A DNA stretch of 7,794 nt from NCBI GenBank assembly GCA_030668025.1, contig DAOUUT010000178.1, forward strand, positions 1 to 7,794, in the 5' to 3' direction. The notes beneath the pieces were generated by a model, which worked only from the letters and a program-made list of their open reading frames with translations, was not told the origin of the DNA and ran no database searches. How positions within the stretch are numbered: the first letter of the stretch is position 1; every line of letters starts with the position of its first letter. A program made the translations under genes and the position numbers. This DNA is from Promethearchaeota archaeon (GTDB lineage: Archaea > Asgardarchaeota > Lokiarchaeia > Sigynarchaeales > SOKP01). Shown one piece after another: positions 1 to 5,449 of the stretch.

Positions 1-474
1 AACGATGCGAACGCCTTTCACGCTTTTTAACGCTGTTTTTATTTTAGGAAAACCTAAGTTCTCCATCTTTTGCGTGAGTAGTACGTATCCATCCTTTAAC
101 CTACATTGTAAGGAAGTGAAATAGACTAAATTATGGCCGTTCCTACGCTTGTAACGAGGAAGTTTTGGCATTCCCTTAAATTTAGACTGTTCGCTTTTCC
201 AAACCTTGATTGCTTTAAAGAAACTCTTGAAATTTCTATCTACTTGTTTAAGGACTTGCTGTGGCGGATGAGATCCGCACGATTCTTGTAGTTTTCTATA
301 CGATTCGTGAGTTTTTAGCAATTTCCATAACTCGTTATATCGAATCCAATGACGGTCCTTGAATAATCGCTGTCGCACGGTATATGTCGCCACATTAAAC
401 AGGTTTTTTGAAAGAAAAGTTATCTCATCCAAGAGATTTGATCGTTTGAATTGAATTTGTTGAACGAGTTGCAT
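1..474 (-). CDS. tnpB: TnpB (IS200/IS605 OrfB) N-terminal part, cut by window edge
   Basis: An uninterrupted minus-strand frame runs from an ATG at 474 to base 1 (158 codons, no stop), so the C-terminal part lies outside the window. The translation matches the N-terminal (wedge/REC) region of the TnpB family: an FLSKNLFN-ATYTVRQ block (residues 20-35), a helical stretch with VDRNFKSFFKAIK (78-90), and KGMPKLPRYKRRNG (100-113) followed by an LVYFT strand and a basic LKDGYVLL strand. TnpB proteins are RNA-guided DNA endonucleases encoded by IS200/IS605 elements; the RuvC catalytic residues, zinc finger and the omegaRNA at the 3' end would lie beyond the left edge and cannot be judged. No tnpA transposase precedes it; the next gene upstream is a divergent membrane methyltransferase 69 bp away, so this looks like a solo tnpB. 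The start is supported by a TATA-like TTTAAATA about 26 bp upstream. Family call is secure; activity is unknown. Confidence 0.9.
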   Translation of the reverse strand, partial: MQLVQQIQFKRSNLLDEITFLSKNLFNVATYTVRQRLFKDRHWIRYNELWKLLKTHESYRKLQESCGSHPPQQVLKQVDRNFKSFFKAIKVWKSEQSKFKGMPKLPRYKRRNGHNLVYFTSLQCRLKDGYVLLTQKMENLGFPKIKTALKSVKGVRIV

Positions 475-496
475 TAATTAAGCATGGAATATTTCG

Positions 497-504
497 TATT
501 TAAA
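497..504 (-). promoter_or_regulatory. TATA box of tnpB
   Basis: TTTAAATA on the minus strand, centred about 26 bases before the tnpB ATG at 474. This is the normal archaeal TATA-to-start distance for a leaderless transcript. No Shine-Dalgarno motif precedes the ATG, which agrees. The preceding bases are pyrimidine-rich on this strand, so no good BRE is visible. Confidence 0.6.
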
Positions 505-513
505 GAAAGAGAG

Positions 514-521
514 ATATAATT
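514..521 (+). promoter_or_regulatory. TATA-like box of the ICMT-like gene
   Basis: ATATAATT, preceded by a purine-rich BRE-like stretch (AAAGAAAGAGAG, 502-513), is centred about 27 bases before the ATG at 544. The mRNA is predicted to be leaderless; no Shine-Dalgarno motif is present. The box lies only about 10 bp from the oppositely oriented tnpB box, so the two promoters are back to back and may compete. Confidence 0.55.
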
Positions 522-543
522 TTTACTGATTAAGGCAAAATTC

Positions 544-1413
544 ATGACAACCCTAAAGGGATTAGATAAACTTAAAGAAAAATTACCTGATTATCAAGGA
601 AAAAAGCTACGTATATTTATGGTAATGGCTTTTAGTTCTTTTATAATTTCGATAGTGTTCCAATTACTAATGGATTCTTTACCGCGGATTTTTCCAGACT
701 TAGCCATATTACAGTTAATTGCGCCTTTAACTCCTATTATTGGGTCATTATTAGTCTTATTTATTGGTTTTATGATAGTGCGTAGCTTTTGGAAAATTCG
801 TGATAAATACAAATCTAATTATGGGGCAAAAGCGTATCAAAAAGCGTTTCGATTTGTAGCAATCGGTGTTCCAACAGTCATTTCTGTCGTCATTCATAGT
901 ATTATACCAACTGATTTGATTGCGAGATACGGAGATACTGGTGATTATAGCTACTATCTAGGAACCACTATATCTGACTTTTTACTGATTTTTCCGCCTC
1001 TCTTTCTCTATATAAGGGTAGCTCTGTTTTTCATATTTTTATTATTAGGATTAACTGTGGTTTTTAAAGCGTTAGGTATCTTTGGCATTGATAGTATGGC
1101 ATTAGTCTATGTTTTTTATCCAAATGAATCAACCCTTCAAAATCACAAGATTTATTCTATATTACGTCACCCAACCTACCATGGTCTAATGCTAATTAGT
1201 ATTGGAAGCATATTTTTAAGATTTTCCATTTATTCGGTTATCTACTTTTTTATATTTTTAGTGGGAATGAAGATTCACCTTAAATTGGTTGAGGAAAAAG
1301 AACTCATTGAAAGATTTGGGGAACAATACAAAAAATATAGGGAAACCGTACCAGCTTTTTTTGTTAAGTTAAAAGACTTAAAAAAATATTTCTTTATTCT
1401 TTTTACCAAATAA
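544..1413 (+). CDS. ICMT/PEMT-family integral membrane methyltransferase
   Basis: The 289-residue protein ends in the signature of the isoprenylcysteine carboxyl methyltransferase / phospholipid methyltransferase family, which transfers a methyl group from S-adenosylmethionine to membrane substrates. Seen directly: ILRHPTYHG (residues 206-214, the RHPxYxG SAM-site motif), a hydrophobic hairpin (216-243), then the paired acidic EE (250-251) and FGEQYKKYRETVP (258-270), the usual E-E-x-x-L-x(3)-FG-x-x-Y-x-x-Y-x(3)-VP pattern. Before this lie about five further hydrophobic helices (roughly 22-43, 56-80, 102-121, 143-157, 158-180). Many prokaryotic family members are nearer 150-220 residues, so the N-terminal half is an extension. 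The start ATG sits about 27 bases after a TATA-like box. The substrate cannot be read from sequence: prenyl-cysteine, phospholipid or a small lipophilic thiol are all possible. Neighbours give no clue. Confidence 0.85.
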   Translation: MTTLKGLDKLKEKLPDYQGKKLRIFMVMAFSSFIISIVFQLLMDSLPRIFPDLAILQLIAPLTPIIGSLLVLFIGFMIVRSFWKIRDKYKSNYGAKAYQKAFRFVAIGVPTVISVVIHSIIPTDLIARYGDTGDYSYYLGTTISDFLLIFPPLFLYIRVALFFIFLLLGLTVVFKALGIFGIDSMALVYVFYPNESTLQNHKIYSILRHPTYHGLMLISIGSIFLRFSIYSVIYFFIFLVGMKIHLKLVEEKELIERFGEQYKKYRETVPAFFVKLKDLKKYFFILFTK

Positions 1414-1427
1414 GTACAAGTAATCTT

Positions 1428-1435
1428 TTTATATA
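1428..1435 (+). promoter_or_regulatory. Candidate TATA box for the 4-TM membrane protein
   Basis: TTTATATA in the 111-bp gap after the methyltransferase gene. Transcription from it would start near 1456-1460 and give a leader of about 65 bases before the ATG at 1525. A weaker AT-rich alternative (TAATAAATTA, 1484-1493) would give a short leader. The sequence alone does not decide between them. The T5 run just upstream (1426-1430) could also help end the methyltransferase transcript. Confidence 0.35.
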
Positions 1436-1524
1436 CATGAATATTCTACAATTATGTAAATTTATAGACTGGTTGAAATCCGGTAATAAATTAATCAAAA
1501 TTACAAAAAAAATGGTATAAAAAA

Positions 1525-1923
1525 ATGACTGAAATTAAAAAATTTACCAAAATTTTCTTGCTTTTGGACGCGTTGGCGGGTTTTATTTTTGCCTTTCTAT
1601 ACTTGGTGATTCCCGATATTTATATATACGATTTAACTCAGTGGCCATTTAACGACCCTGTTTACTTTAGGTTTTTTGGAGGAACTATGTTAGTTCTTGG
1701 TTTGATTTCACTGATGGCTTATTTTAAAAAGGAATGGGAAGAAGTAAAACTATTTTTCGAGTTAGCCTTGATGTGGTTAGTAATGGTACTAATCATTAAT
1801 TCTTTGGAATTAGCGATTTTAGTTTTACCCGGAATAGCTTTTACGAATACTTTACTCAATACCGTTATCGTTAGTACCTATTTAGTTCTGGGCATTTACT
1901 GCTGGATAAAACAAAGGGGTTAA
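1525..1923 (+). CDS. Uncharacterised four-helix membrane protein
   Basis: The 132-residue product has four predicted membrane helices (about 8-30, 46-66, 75-98, 108-127). A short polar loop after helix 1 contains DLTQWPFNDP (36-45), and a charged loop FKKEWEEVK (67-75) sits between helices 2 and 3. The stretch YFRFFGGTMLVLGLISLMAYF (residues 47-67) has an R-x-x-GG helix start, as in several small four-helix membrane families. I could not assign a named family, and I see no catalytic or metal-binding residues. It follows the methyltransferase on the same strand, but a 111-bp gap argues for separate transcription. Codon use and AT content resemble the neighbours. It ends just before a poly-T tract and converges on the DUF362 gene. 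It is a real gene by length, frame integrity and hydropathy; its function is unknown. Confidence 0.75.
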   Translation: MTEIKKFTKIFLLLDALAGFIFAFLYLVIPDIYIYDLTQWPFNDPVYFRFFGGTMLVLGLISLMAYFKKEWEEVKLFFELALMWLVMVLIINSLELAILVLPGIAFTNTLLNTVIVSTYLVLGIYCWIKQRG

Positions 1924-1944
1924 ATTTAAAATTTTTAAAAATTA

Positions 1945-1967
1945 TTTTTTTTCTTTTATTTTTTTTT
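1945..1967 (+). terminator. Poly-T terminator between convergent genes
   Basis: Three T tracts (T8 at 1945-1952, T4, then T9 at 1959-1967) lie 22-44 bases after the stop of the four-helix protein gene. Archaeal RNA polymerase terminates at T-rich tracts on the non-template strand without needing a hairpin. The tracts sit in the 59-bp gap before the convergent DUF362 gene and read as T only on the plus strand, so they serve the plus-strand gene. Confidence 0.7.
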
Positions 1968-1982
1968 CGGTCTAAATCCAAT

Positions 1983-2861
1983 TTATTGTGCTAATTTCTC
2001 TTTTATTTGAGCAACCAATTTTTCGCTTTCTTCAGAATCAGTTAAAAATTCAATATCTAAGTGTGATGTAACCCCTAATTCTAATTCAACGGCTCTTTTA
2101 ATTTGATCTTGTTCAAAAATCGAGCCTTCCATAACCTCTGGTGTAGTTCCAAGTATTCGCAATATTGCGACTCCCACAGCGTCAATGGCTATTTTATCTG
2201 TGCCAGAAACAAATACATTTGCTTCTACGCGCGTGCCTTCCATAGGTCCACGATCAACAAACGTGATAACGCCATCCATAACGATCAGGTCAGGTTTATA
2301 AACGCAGTTAATCTCTGCTATCATTTCCCTTTGATATTTTGAGCCGTGTAACTCTGACATATTTTTTTTATTGACTAATCCTACTGCGTTCTTTAGCGAG
2401 ATGGTAAAATGTCCACCATACATATGAGTTTTTAAGCAGCAAGTTTCTATAATACATTCTGCTTCGTCGTAAATTTTGGCAAAAAGAAATCCTATTTTCC
2501 AATGATTTCCATTGGGGTCTTTATGGACATATTCGTCCTTGGATACATCTGTTAAGTCAACTATTTTAAATCCTAATTCTTTTGCTAAAGCGTTTAAACC
2601 TATTTTCTCGAAAACTTCTGAAGTTTTCGCTGGACCCGCTCGCTCCGCAAGTGTTATCGATTTTGCACCCATTTCCTTTAACTTTAAAACGAGTTGTTTC
2701 ACCGTTTCCATTGAGCTTGAGGCAGGAGGAGGATCGGCAGTATTAAAGTTTGGTTTAAAAACTACGCTTTTGCCCTTAACTGGATTGATATTTAATAATT
2801 CGAGAGACTTAGTTACGCCATATACGCGATCTTTTGTCGAAATAACTGCAACTTTAGTCAT
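1983..2861 (-). CDS. DUF362 domain protein without ferredoxin domain
   Basis: The product (292 residues from the ATG at 2861) matches DUF362 (PF04015) along its length: N-terminal TKVAVISTKDRVYGV, VVFKPNFN (residues 34-41), AERAG (73-77), CCLKTHMYGGHFTISLKNAVG (within 141-161), and a C-terminal block with KPDLIVMDG (189-197), DRGPMEG (203-209) and a VSGTDKIAIDAVG stretch (218-230). DUF362 proteins are often fused to a 4Fe-4S ferredoxin domain, which is absent here. The Cys-Cys pair (141-142) before LKTH is the most metal-site-like spot, but no cluster motif is seen. The family's biochemical role is not settled. A GTG at 2873 would add four residues, but the ATG fits better: GGTG (2871-2868) lies six bases upstream as a Shine-Dalgarno motif, and family members usually begin at this KVAIV-like strand. 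It lies 114 bp downstream of an oxidoreductase remnant on the same strand. Confidence 0.88.
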   Translation of the reverse strand: MTKVAVISTKDRVYGVTKSLELLNINPVKGKSVVFKPNFNTADPPPASSSMETVKQLVLKLKEMGAKSITLAERAGPAKTSEVFEKIGLNALAKELGFKIVDLTDVSKDEYVHKDPNGNHWKIGFLFAKIYDEAECIIETCCLKTHMYGGHFTISLKNAVGLVNKKNMSELHGSKYQREMIAEINCVYKPDLIVMDGVITFVDRGPMEGTRVEANVFVSGTDKIAIDAVGVAILRILGTTPEVMEGSIFEQDQIKRAVELELGVTSHLDIEFLTDSEESEKLVAQIKEKLAQ

Positions 2862-2866
2862 TATAT

Positions 2867-2871
2867 CCACC
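2867..2871 (-). promoter_or_regulatory. Shine-Dalgarno motif deciding the DUF362 start
   Basis: GGTGG on the minus strand, five bases before the ATG at 2861. It overlaps the alternative GTG start at 2873, which makes that upstream codon unlikely to be used. GGTG pairs with the CACC of the archaeal 16S 3' end. Confidence 0.5.
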
Positions 2872-2943
2872 ACATATTAAGTAGCTAATTGGATGTATAC
2901 ATTAAAATTTGACTGTTTAAAAAATAAAATGTAATGAAAAAGT

Positions 2944-2971
2944 CAAAATAAAAGACCAATTATACAGGTCT
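2944..2971 (-). terminator. Hairpin plus T-rich tail after the oxidoreductase remnant
   Basis: Read on the minus strand, AGACC (2971-2967 side) and GGTCT (ending at 2953) form a 5-bp stem with a 9-base loop, followed at once by TTTATTTT. It begins five bases after the stop of the FAD oxidoreductase remnant. The short stem makes it a weak call, but the position suits a surviving terminator of the decayed gene. Confidence 0.4.
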
Positions 2972-2975
2972 CTTA

Positions 2976-3215
2976 TTATTCAACCCTAACACCTTGATTT
3001 TTAAGGGCTTCTTGAACCTTTGAAATACTAACCTCTCTACATGGGACATTATCCTTAAATGAAACGGCAGCGGCTACTCCTGCACCTTGACCCGTGACTA
3101 TACAACAACACATTTGGCGAGTTGCAGCGTGAGAGACCTTGTCTCCAGCGACGCAGTGTCCTACTACGAGGAGATTTTCCACTTTCTGTGGGACTATAAT
3201 GCCATAAGGTATATG
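2976..3215 (-). pseudogene. 3' remnant of an FAD-dependent oxidoreductase (FAD_oxidored family)
   Basis: About 79 codons match the extreme C-terminus of FAD_oxidored (PF12831)-type flavoproteins. The frame reads IPYGIIVPQKVENLLVVGHC, corresponding to the family's IPYG-x-LVPKK-x-x-NLLVAGRC strand-turn-strand, then an R-x-M-C block (22-25 from the GTG) and GQGAGVAAA (32-40, family GQAAG-x-AAA), which contributes to the FAD site, and ends with a leucine-spaced VQEALKNQGV helix (56-65). Family members are usually 400-600 residues, so nearly everything, including the N-terminal GxGxxG FAD fold, is missing. Homology continues past the nominal GTG start at 3182 back to HIPYG, then meets an in-frame TAA at 3218-3216. 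The DNA beyond is AT-rich with no matching frame. This shows a truncated gene, not a small protein with a GTG start. The remaining reading frame is clean, so the truncation may be recent. Confidence 0.8.
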
Positions 3216-3244
3216 TTATAAATAATAAGTAAAACCTTGATAAA

Positions 3245-3254
3245 TTTTAAAATA
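3245..3254 (+). promoter_or_regulatory. Candidate TATA box for the SDR gene
   Basis: TTTTAAAATA lies in the gap between the oxidoreductase remnant and the SDR gene. A start point about 25-27 bases downstream (near 3276) would give a leader of about 45 bases before the ATG at 3322. No TATA-like sequence sits at the leaderless distance. The box is self-complementary at its core, so its direction is inferred from the gene layout. Confidence 0.4.
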
Positions 3255-3256
3255 CA

Positions 3257-3270
3257 ATTCTAATTAGAAT
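3257..3270 (+). promoter_or_regulatory. 14-bp perfect palindrome, possible operator
   Basis: ATTCTAATTAGAAT is a perfect palindrome two bases after the candidate TATA box and before the predicted start site. Archaeal repressors often bind there, blocking polymerase recruitment. In DNA this AT-rich, about one such palindrome per window is expected by chance, so the support comes from position only. Confidence 0.3.
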
Positions 3271-3321
3271 GAAAATTGAACTACAATGGTAACCACTAAG
3301 AATGAGTTGATAATGTAAATT

Positions 3322-4158
3322 ATGAGTATGGAAGGAAAAATCTGTATAATAACCGGCGCAAACTCTGGTATTGGTAAAGCTACAGCTATTGGTTTAGCAA
3401 AGATGAACGCTACAATAGTAATGATGTGTCGTAGTAAAGAGCGTGGAGAAGAAGCGCAAAAAGAGATAATTGAACTTACTGGTAATAAAAAAGTAGATTT
3501 GCTTTTATGTGATTTATCTTCTCAGGAATCCATACGCAAATTCGTTTCCGAATTCAAGAGTAAATATCAAAAGTTACACATATTAATAAACAATGCTGGA
3601 GTTATGCTCTCGAAGCGAGGAATATCCGTAGATGGATTTGAAATGAATTTTGCCGTGAATCACCTTGCGCCCTTTTTATTGACGAATTTATTGCTTGACG
3701 CGTTAAAAAAGAGTGCGCCAAGTCGTATTATAAATGTAAGTTCTGCAGCGCATAGAATGGCAAAAATGAATTTTGACGATCTTCAGAGCGAAAAAAGGAA
3801 GTACCGCTTAATGAAAATATACGGAGCCTCAAAATTAGCATTGATGCTATTTTCTTACGAATTAAGCAGAAAGTTAGAAGGAACCAGTGTAACTGTTAAT
3901 ACACTCCATCCTGGTGTTGTTAATACTAATTTAGGTCAAGATCAATCCTCATTTAGCAAGGGATTCGCCAAACTCTTCTTTAAAAAACCAGAAAAAGGTG
4001 CAGAAACCTCCATTTATTTAGCATCGTCGCAAGAAGTAGATGATATAACAGGAAAATATTTCGCAAAAAAGCAACAAAAACAATCTTCTGAAGAATCCTA
4101 CAACGAGGATTATGCTAAGAGGTTGTGGGAACTCAGCACAGAAATGACAAAGCTCTAA
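3322..4158 (+). CDS. SDR oxidoreductase, retinol-dehydrogenase-like
   Basis: A complete 278-residue classical short-chain dehydrogenase/reductase, a soluble NAD(P)-dependent oxidoreductase on a Rossmann fold. Visible motifs: TGANSGIG (11-18, nucleotide loop), CRS with R37 after the second strand (favours NADP over NAD), CDL with D64 (adenine contact), NNAG (90-93), N113 of the catalytic tetrad, INVSSAAHR with the catalytic serine at 140-141, YGASK with Y167 and K171, and LHPGVVNT (195-202). The roughly 25-residue gap between the serine and tyrosine, filled by a charged segment (145-163), is typical of the retinol dehydrogenase/WW-oxidoreductase branch, whose members reduce lipophilic aldehydes and ketones. 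The substrate here is unknown. ATG codons at 3322 and 3328 are both possible starts and no Shine-Dalgarno motif separates them. It is followed by a 79-bp gap with the next gene's promoter. All catalytic residues are intact. Confidence 0.93.
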   Translation: MSMEGKICIITGANSGIGKATAIGLAKMNATIVMMCRSKERGEEAQKEIIELTGNKKVDLLLCDLSSQESIRKFVSEFKSKYQKLHILINNAGVMLSKRGISVDGFEMNFAVNHLAPFLLTNLLLDALKKSAPSRIINVSSAAHRMAKMNFDDLQSEKRKYRLMKIYGASKLALMLFSYELSRKLEGTSVTVNTLHPGVVNTNLGQDQSSFSKGFAKLFFKKPEKGAETSIYLASSQEVDDITGKYFAKKQQKQSSEESYNEDYAKRLWELSTEMTKL

Positions 4159-4180
4159 AACGAATAATAACAAACTAATC

Positions 4181-4206
4181 ATTTGAGATCAAATCGAGAT
4201 CAAATC
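4181..4206 (+). repeat. 11-bp tandem direct repeat with nested inverted repeat
   Basis: GAGATCAAATC occurs twice in perfect tandem (4185-4195 and 4196-4206). The first copy is also part of an inverted repeat, ATTTGA (4181-4186) and TCAAAT (4189-4194), with a 2-base centre. The second copy ends directly against the TATA box of the RCK gene, where a BRE or activator site would lie. Alternatively, ATTTGA and the second TCAAAT (4200-4205) could pair as a hairpin followed by T6 and end the SDR transcript. A perfect 11-bp tandem repeat is unlikely by chance in a window this size. Confidence 0.6.
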
Positions 4207-4216
4207 TTTTTTATAT
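4207..4216 (+). promoter_or_regulatory. TATA box of the RCK channel-like gene
   Basis: TTTTTTATAT, centred about 26 bases before the ATG at 4238, gives a leaderless transcript by the usual archaeal spacing. No Shine-Dalgarno motif is close to the start. It directly abuts the tandem repeat at 4185-4206. Confidence 0.6.
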
Positions 4217-4237
4217 TGGAGTGTTTTATCTTATTTT

Positions 4238-5398
4238 ATGAGTGTCCTAAACTTGTTCATTGAAATTGAGCTTAAACTTAAGCAATACAAGTTACAGTTT
4301 GTTTTTCTGTTTTTATTTTGGTTTGGAGGTTTTATTACTTTCATTATTATTGAACCCAATCACAGTTTGTGGGAATACATACTTTTCTCCTTGACTGTAC
4401 GCCGTCCAGTAAGTGCTGTTGATTTCACTAATTTTTACTCCTTAGTGTTGCCGATTTTGTTAGAGGTTATTGTTTTTGGATTTATCATGGGAGAATTAAT
4501 GGAAAAATATAACCCTGTTATTACCAGTAGAATTATCGCTAAACACAAGCGCAACCATACTGTAATCATTGGATTTAACCATATATCTGAGAGGATAATT
4601 GAATATTGTATTGATAATAAGGAACCATTTTGTGTCATAGAGGATAATCTAGAGTTAGTCGAAGATTTAATCAGCATGGGTCATCCGGTAGTCGTTGGTG
4701 ACCCCACTGAGACAACTAACCTTGCATATGCAAGCGTGAAGCGAGCTAGGGAAATTTTTATAAATGCGAATGATGTTAGAATAGTAATAATTTGCACAGA
4801 AAAGATCCGCAATGTCAACGAAATATGCCCAATTTACATCCGTGCTTTTGAAAATCACGTGCGAGAATATCTTAAAAAGCCGCCTTTAAACGCAATTCCA
4901 TTTTCCACTTCAAAATGGGCAATGGATGGCATCAACGAATGGACCAAAAACAAAACAGGAAAGGCAATTGTAATTGGACGCGATAATTTAACCCATCGAA
5001 TTGCACATCACATTTCTTTGCAACCAGAACGCGAAATTTATCTTTTTGACGATATTCACGATGGTATTGAGTTTAAAGTAAATGACAAATTACACATCAT
5101 TAATGAATTCGCTTGTTTTTTAAGTGATTTACGCGTTCATGTAGACATGAAAGAAGTTACTCAAGTATTTATTTGCTGGAAGCAAGAATCCGAATTTGAC
5201 GAATTGCTTTATCTAACTTCTAAAATTAACTTACGCTACCCCGATATCGAAATATTTGTGCGAATATTTGACGAAGAACTCATAGATTTAGTTGAAAAAT
5301 ACAATGCAAAAACCTTTTCAACTTCTTCCAACGCGTTAAAAATGCTCCGGAAAGTAGTTGCAGCTAATTCCGCAATTGCAAAAATAAACGATGATTAG
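4238..5398 (+). CDS. Two-TM, dual-RCK potassium-channel-like protein with lost filter
   Basis: The 386-residue protein has the layout of an RCK-gated potassium channel: TM1 (about 20-38), a pore-helix-like segment (43-53), TM2 (67-87), then two tandem RCK/TrkA-N Rossmann domains. RCK1 spans about 107-235 (HTVIIGFN 107-114, acidic VIED 133-136 at the end of strand 2, VVVGDPTE 151-158); RCK2 spans about 241-375 (KAIVIGRDN 242-250, YLFDD 268-272). In known channels the pore helix leads into TVGYG; here the same place reads TVRRP (53-57), with no GYG or GYGD anywhere. The dinucleotide loops are also degenerate: GFNHIS and GRDNLT instead of GxGxxG. It may therefore be a non-conducting membrane sensor, a subunit of a hetero-oligomer, or a channel of different selectivity. 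I infer descent from a potassium channel from the layout. A promoter with an unusual tandem repeat precedes it, and the next gene is 51 bp downstream. Confidence 0.8.
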   Translation: MSVLNLFIEIELKLKQYKLQFVFLFLFWFGGFITFIIIEPNHSLWEYILFSLTVRRPVSAVDFTNFYSLVLPILLEVIVFGFIMGELMEKYNPVITSRIIAKHKRNHTVIIGFNHISERIIEYCIDNKEPFCVIEDNLELVEDLISMGHPVVVGDPTETTNLAYASVKRAREIFINANDVRIVIICTEKIRNVNEICPIYIRAFENHVREYLKKPPLNAIPFSTSKWAMDGINEWTKNKTGKAIVIGRDNLTHRIAHHISLQPEREIYLFDDIHDGIEFKVNDKLHIINEFACFLSDLRVHVDMKEVTQVFICWKQESEFDELLYLTSKINLRYPDIEIFVRIFDEELIDLVEKYNAKTFSTSSNALKMLRKVVAANSAIAKINDD

Positions 5399-5449
5399 CA
5401 CTAATAAGATTAAGTAAATTAAAAAATGAAATAAGCCTATTAAGTGATA

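Noticed and set aside
594..812. Minus-strand open frame inside the methyltransferase gene
   Set aside because: Antisense shadow with no promoter, start motif or recognisable protein features.
1437..1520. 27-codon open frame just upstream of the four-helix membrane protein gene
   Set aside because: Its ATG overlaps the best TATA candidate region, so it would lie upstream of the transcript start; it is lysine-rich low-complexity sequence with no Shine-Dalgarno motif.
2103..2880. Plus-strand open frames opposite DUF362
   Set aside because: They are antisense shadows of a gene with clear family motifs, and their translations show no recognisable domain.
2908..2947. TTTGACT / AGTCAAA inverted repeat (7-bp arms) between DUF362 and the oxidoreductase remnant
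   Set aside because: The 26-base spacer and AT-rich setting make chance pairing likely; it fits neither a TATA-linked operator nor a terminator.
3180..3182. GTG start giving a 68-residue small protein
   Set aside because: Family homology continues upstream of this GTG to HIPYG before a stop, so the frame is a truncated gene rather than a protein starting here.
4435..4858. Minus-strand open frames opposite the RCK gene
   Set aside because: Antisense to a well-supported gene; the translations look random and lack start signals.
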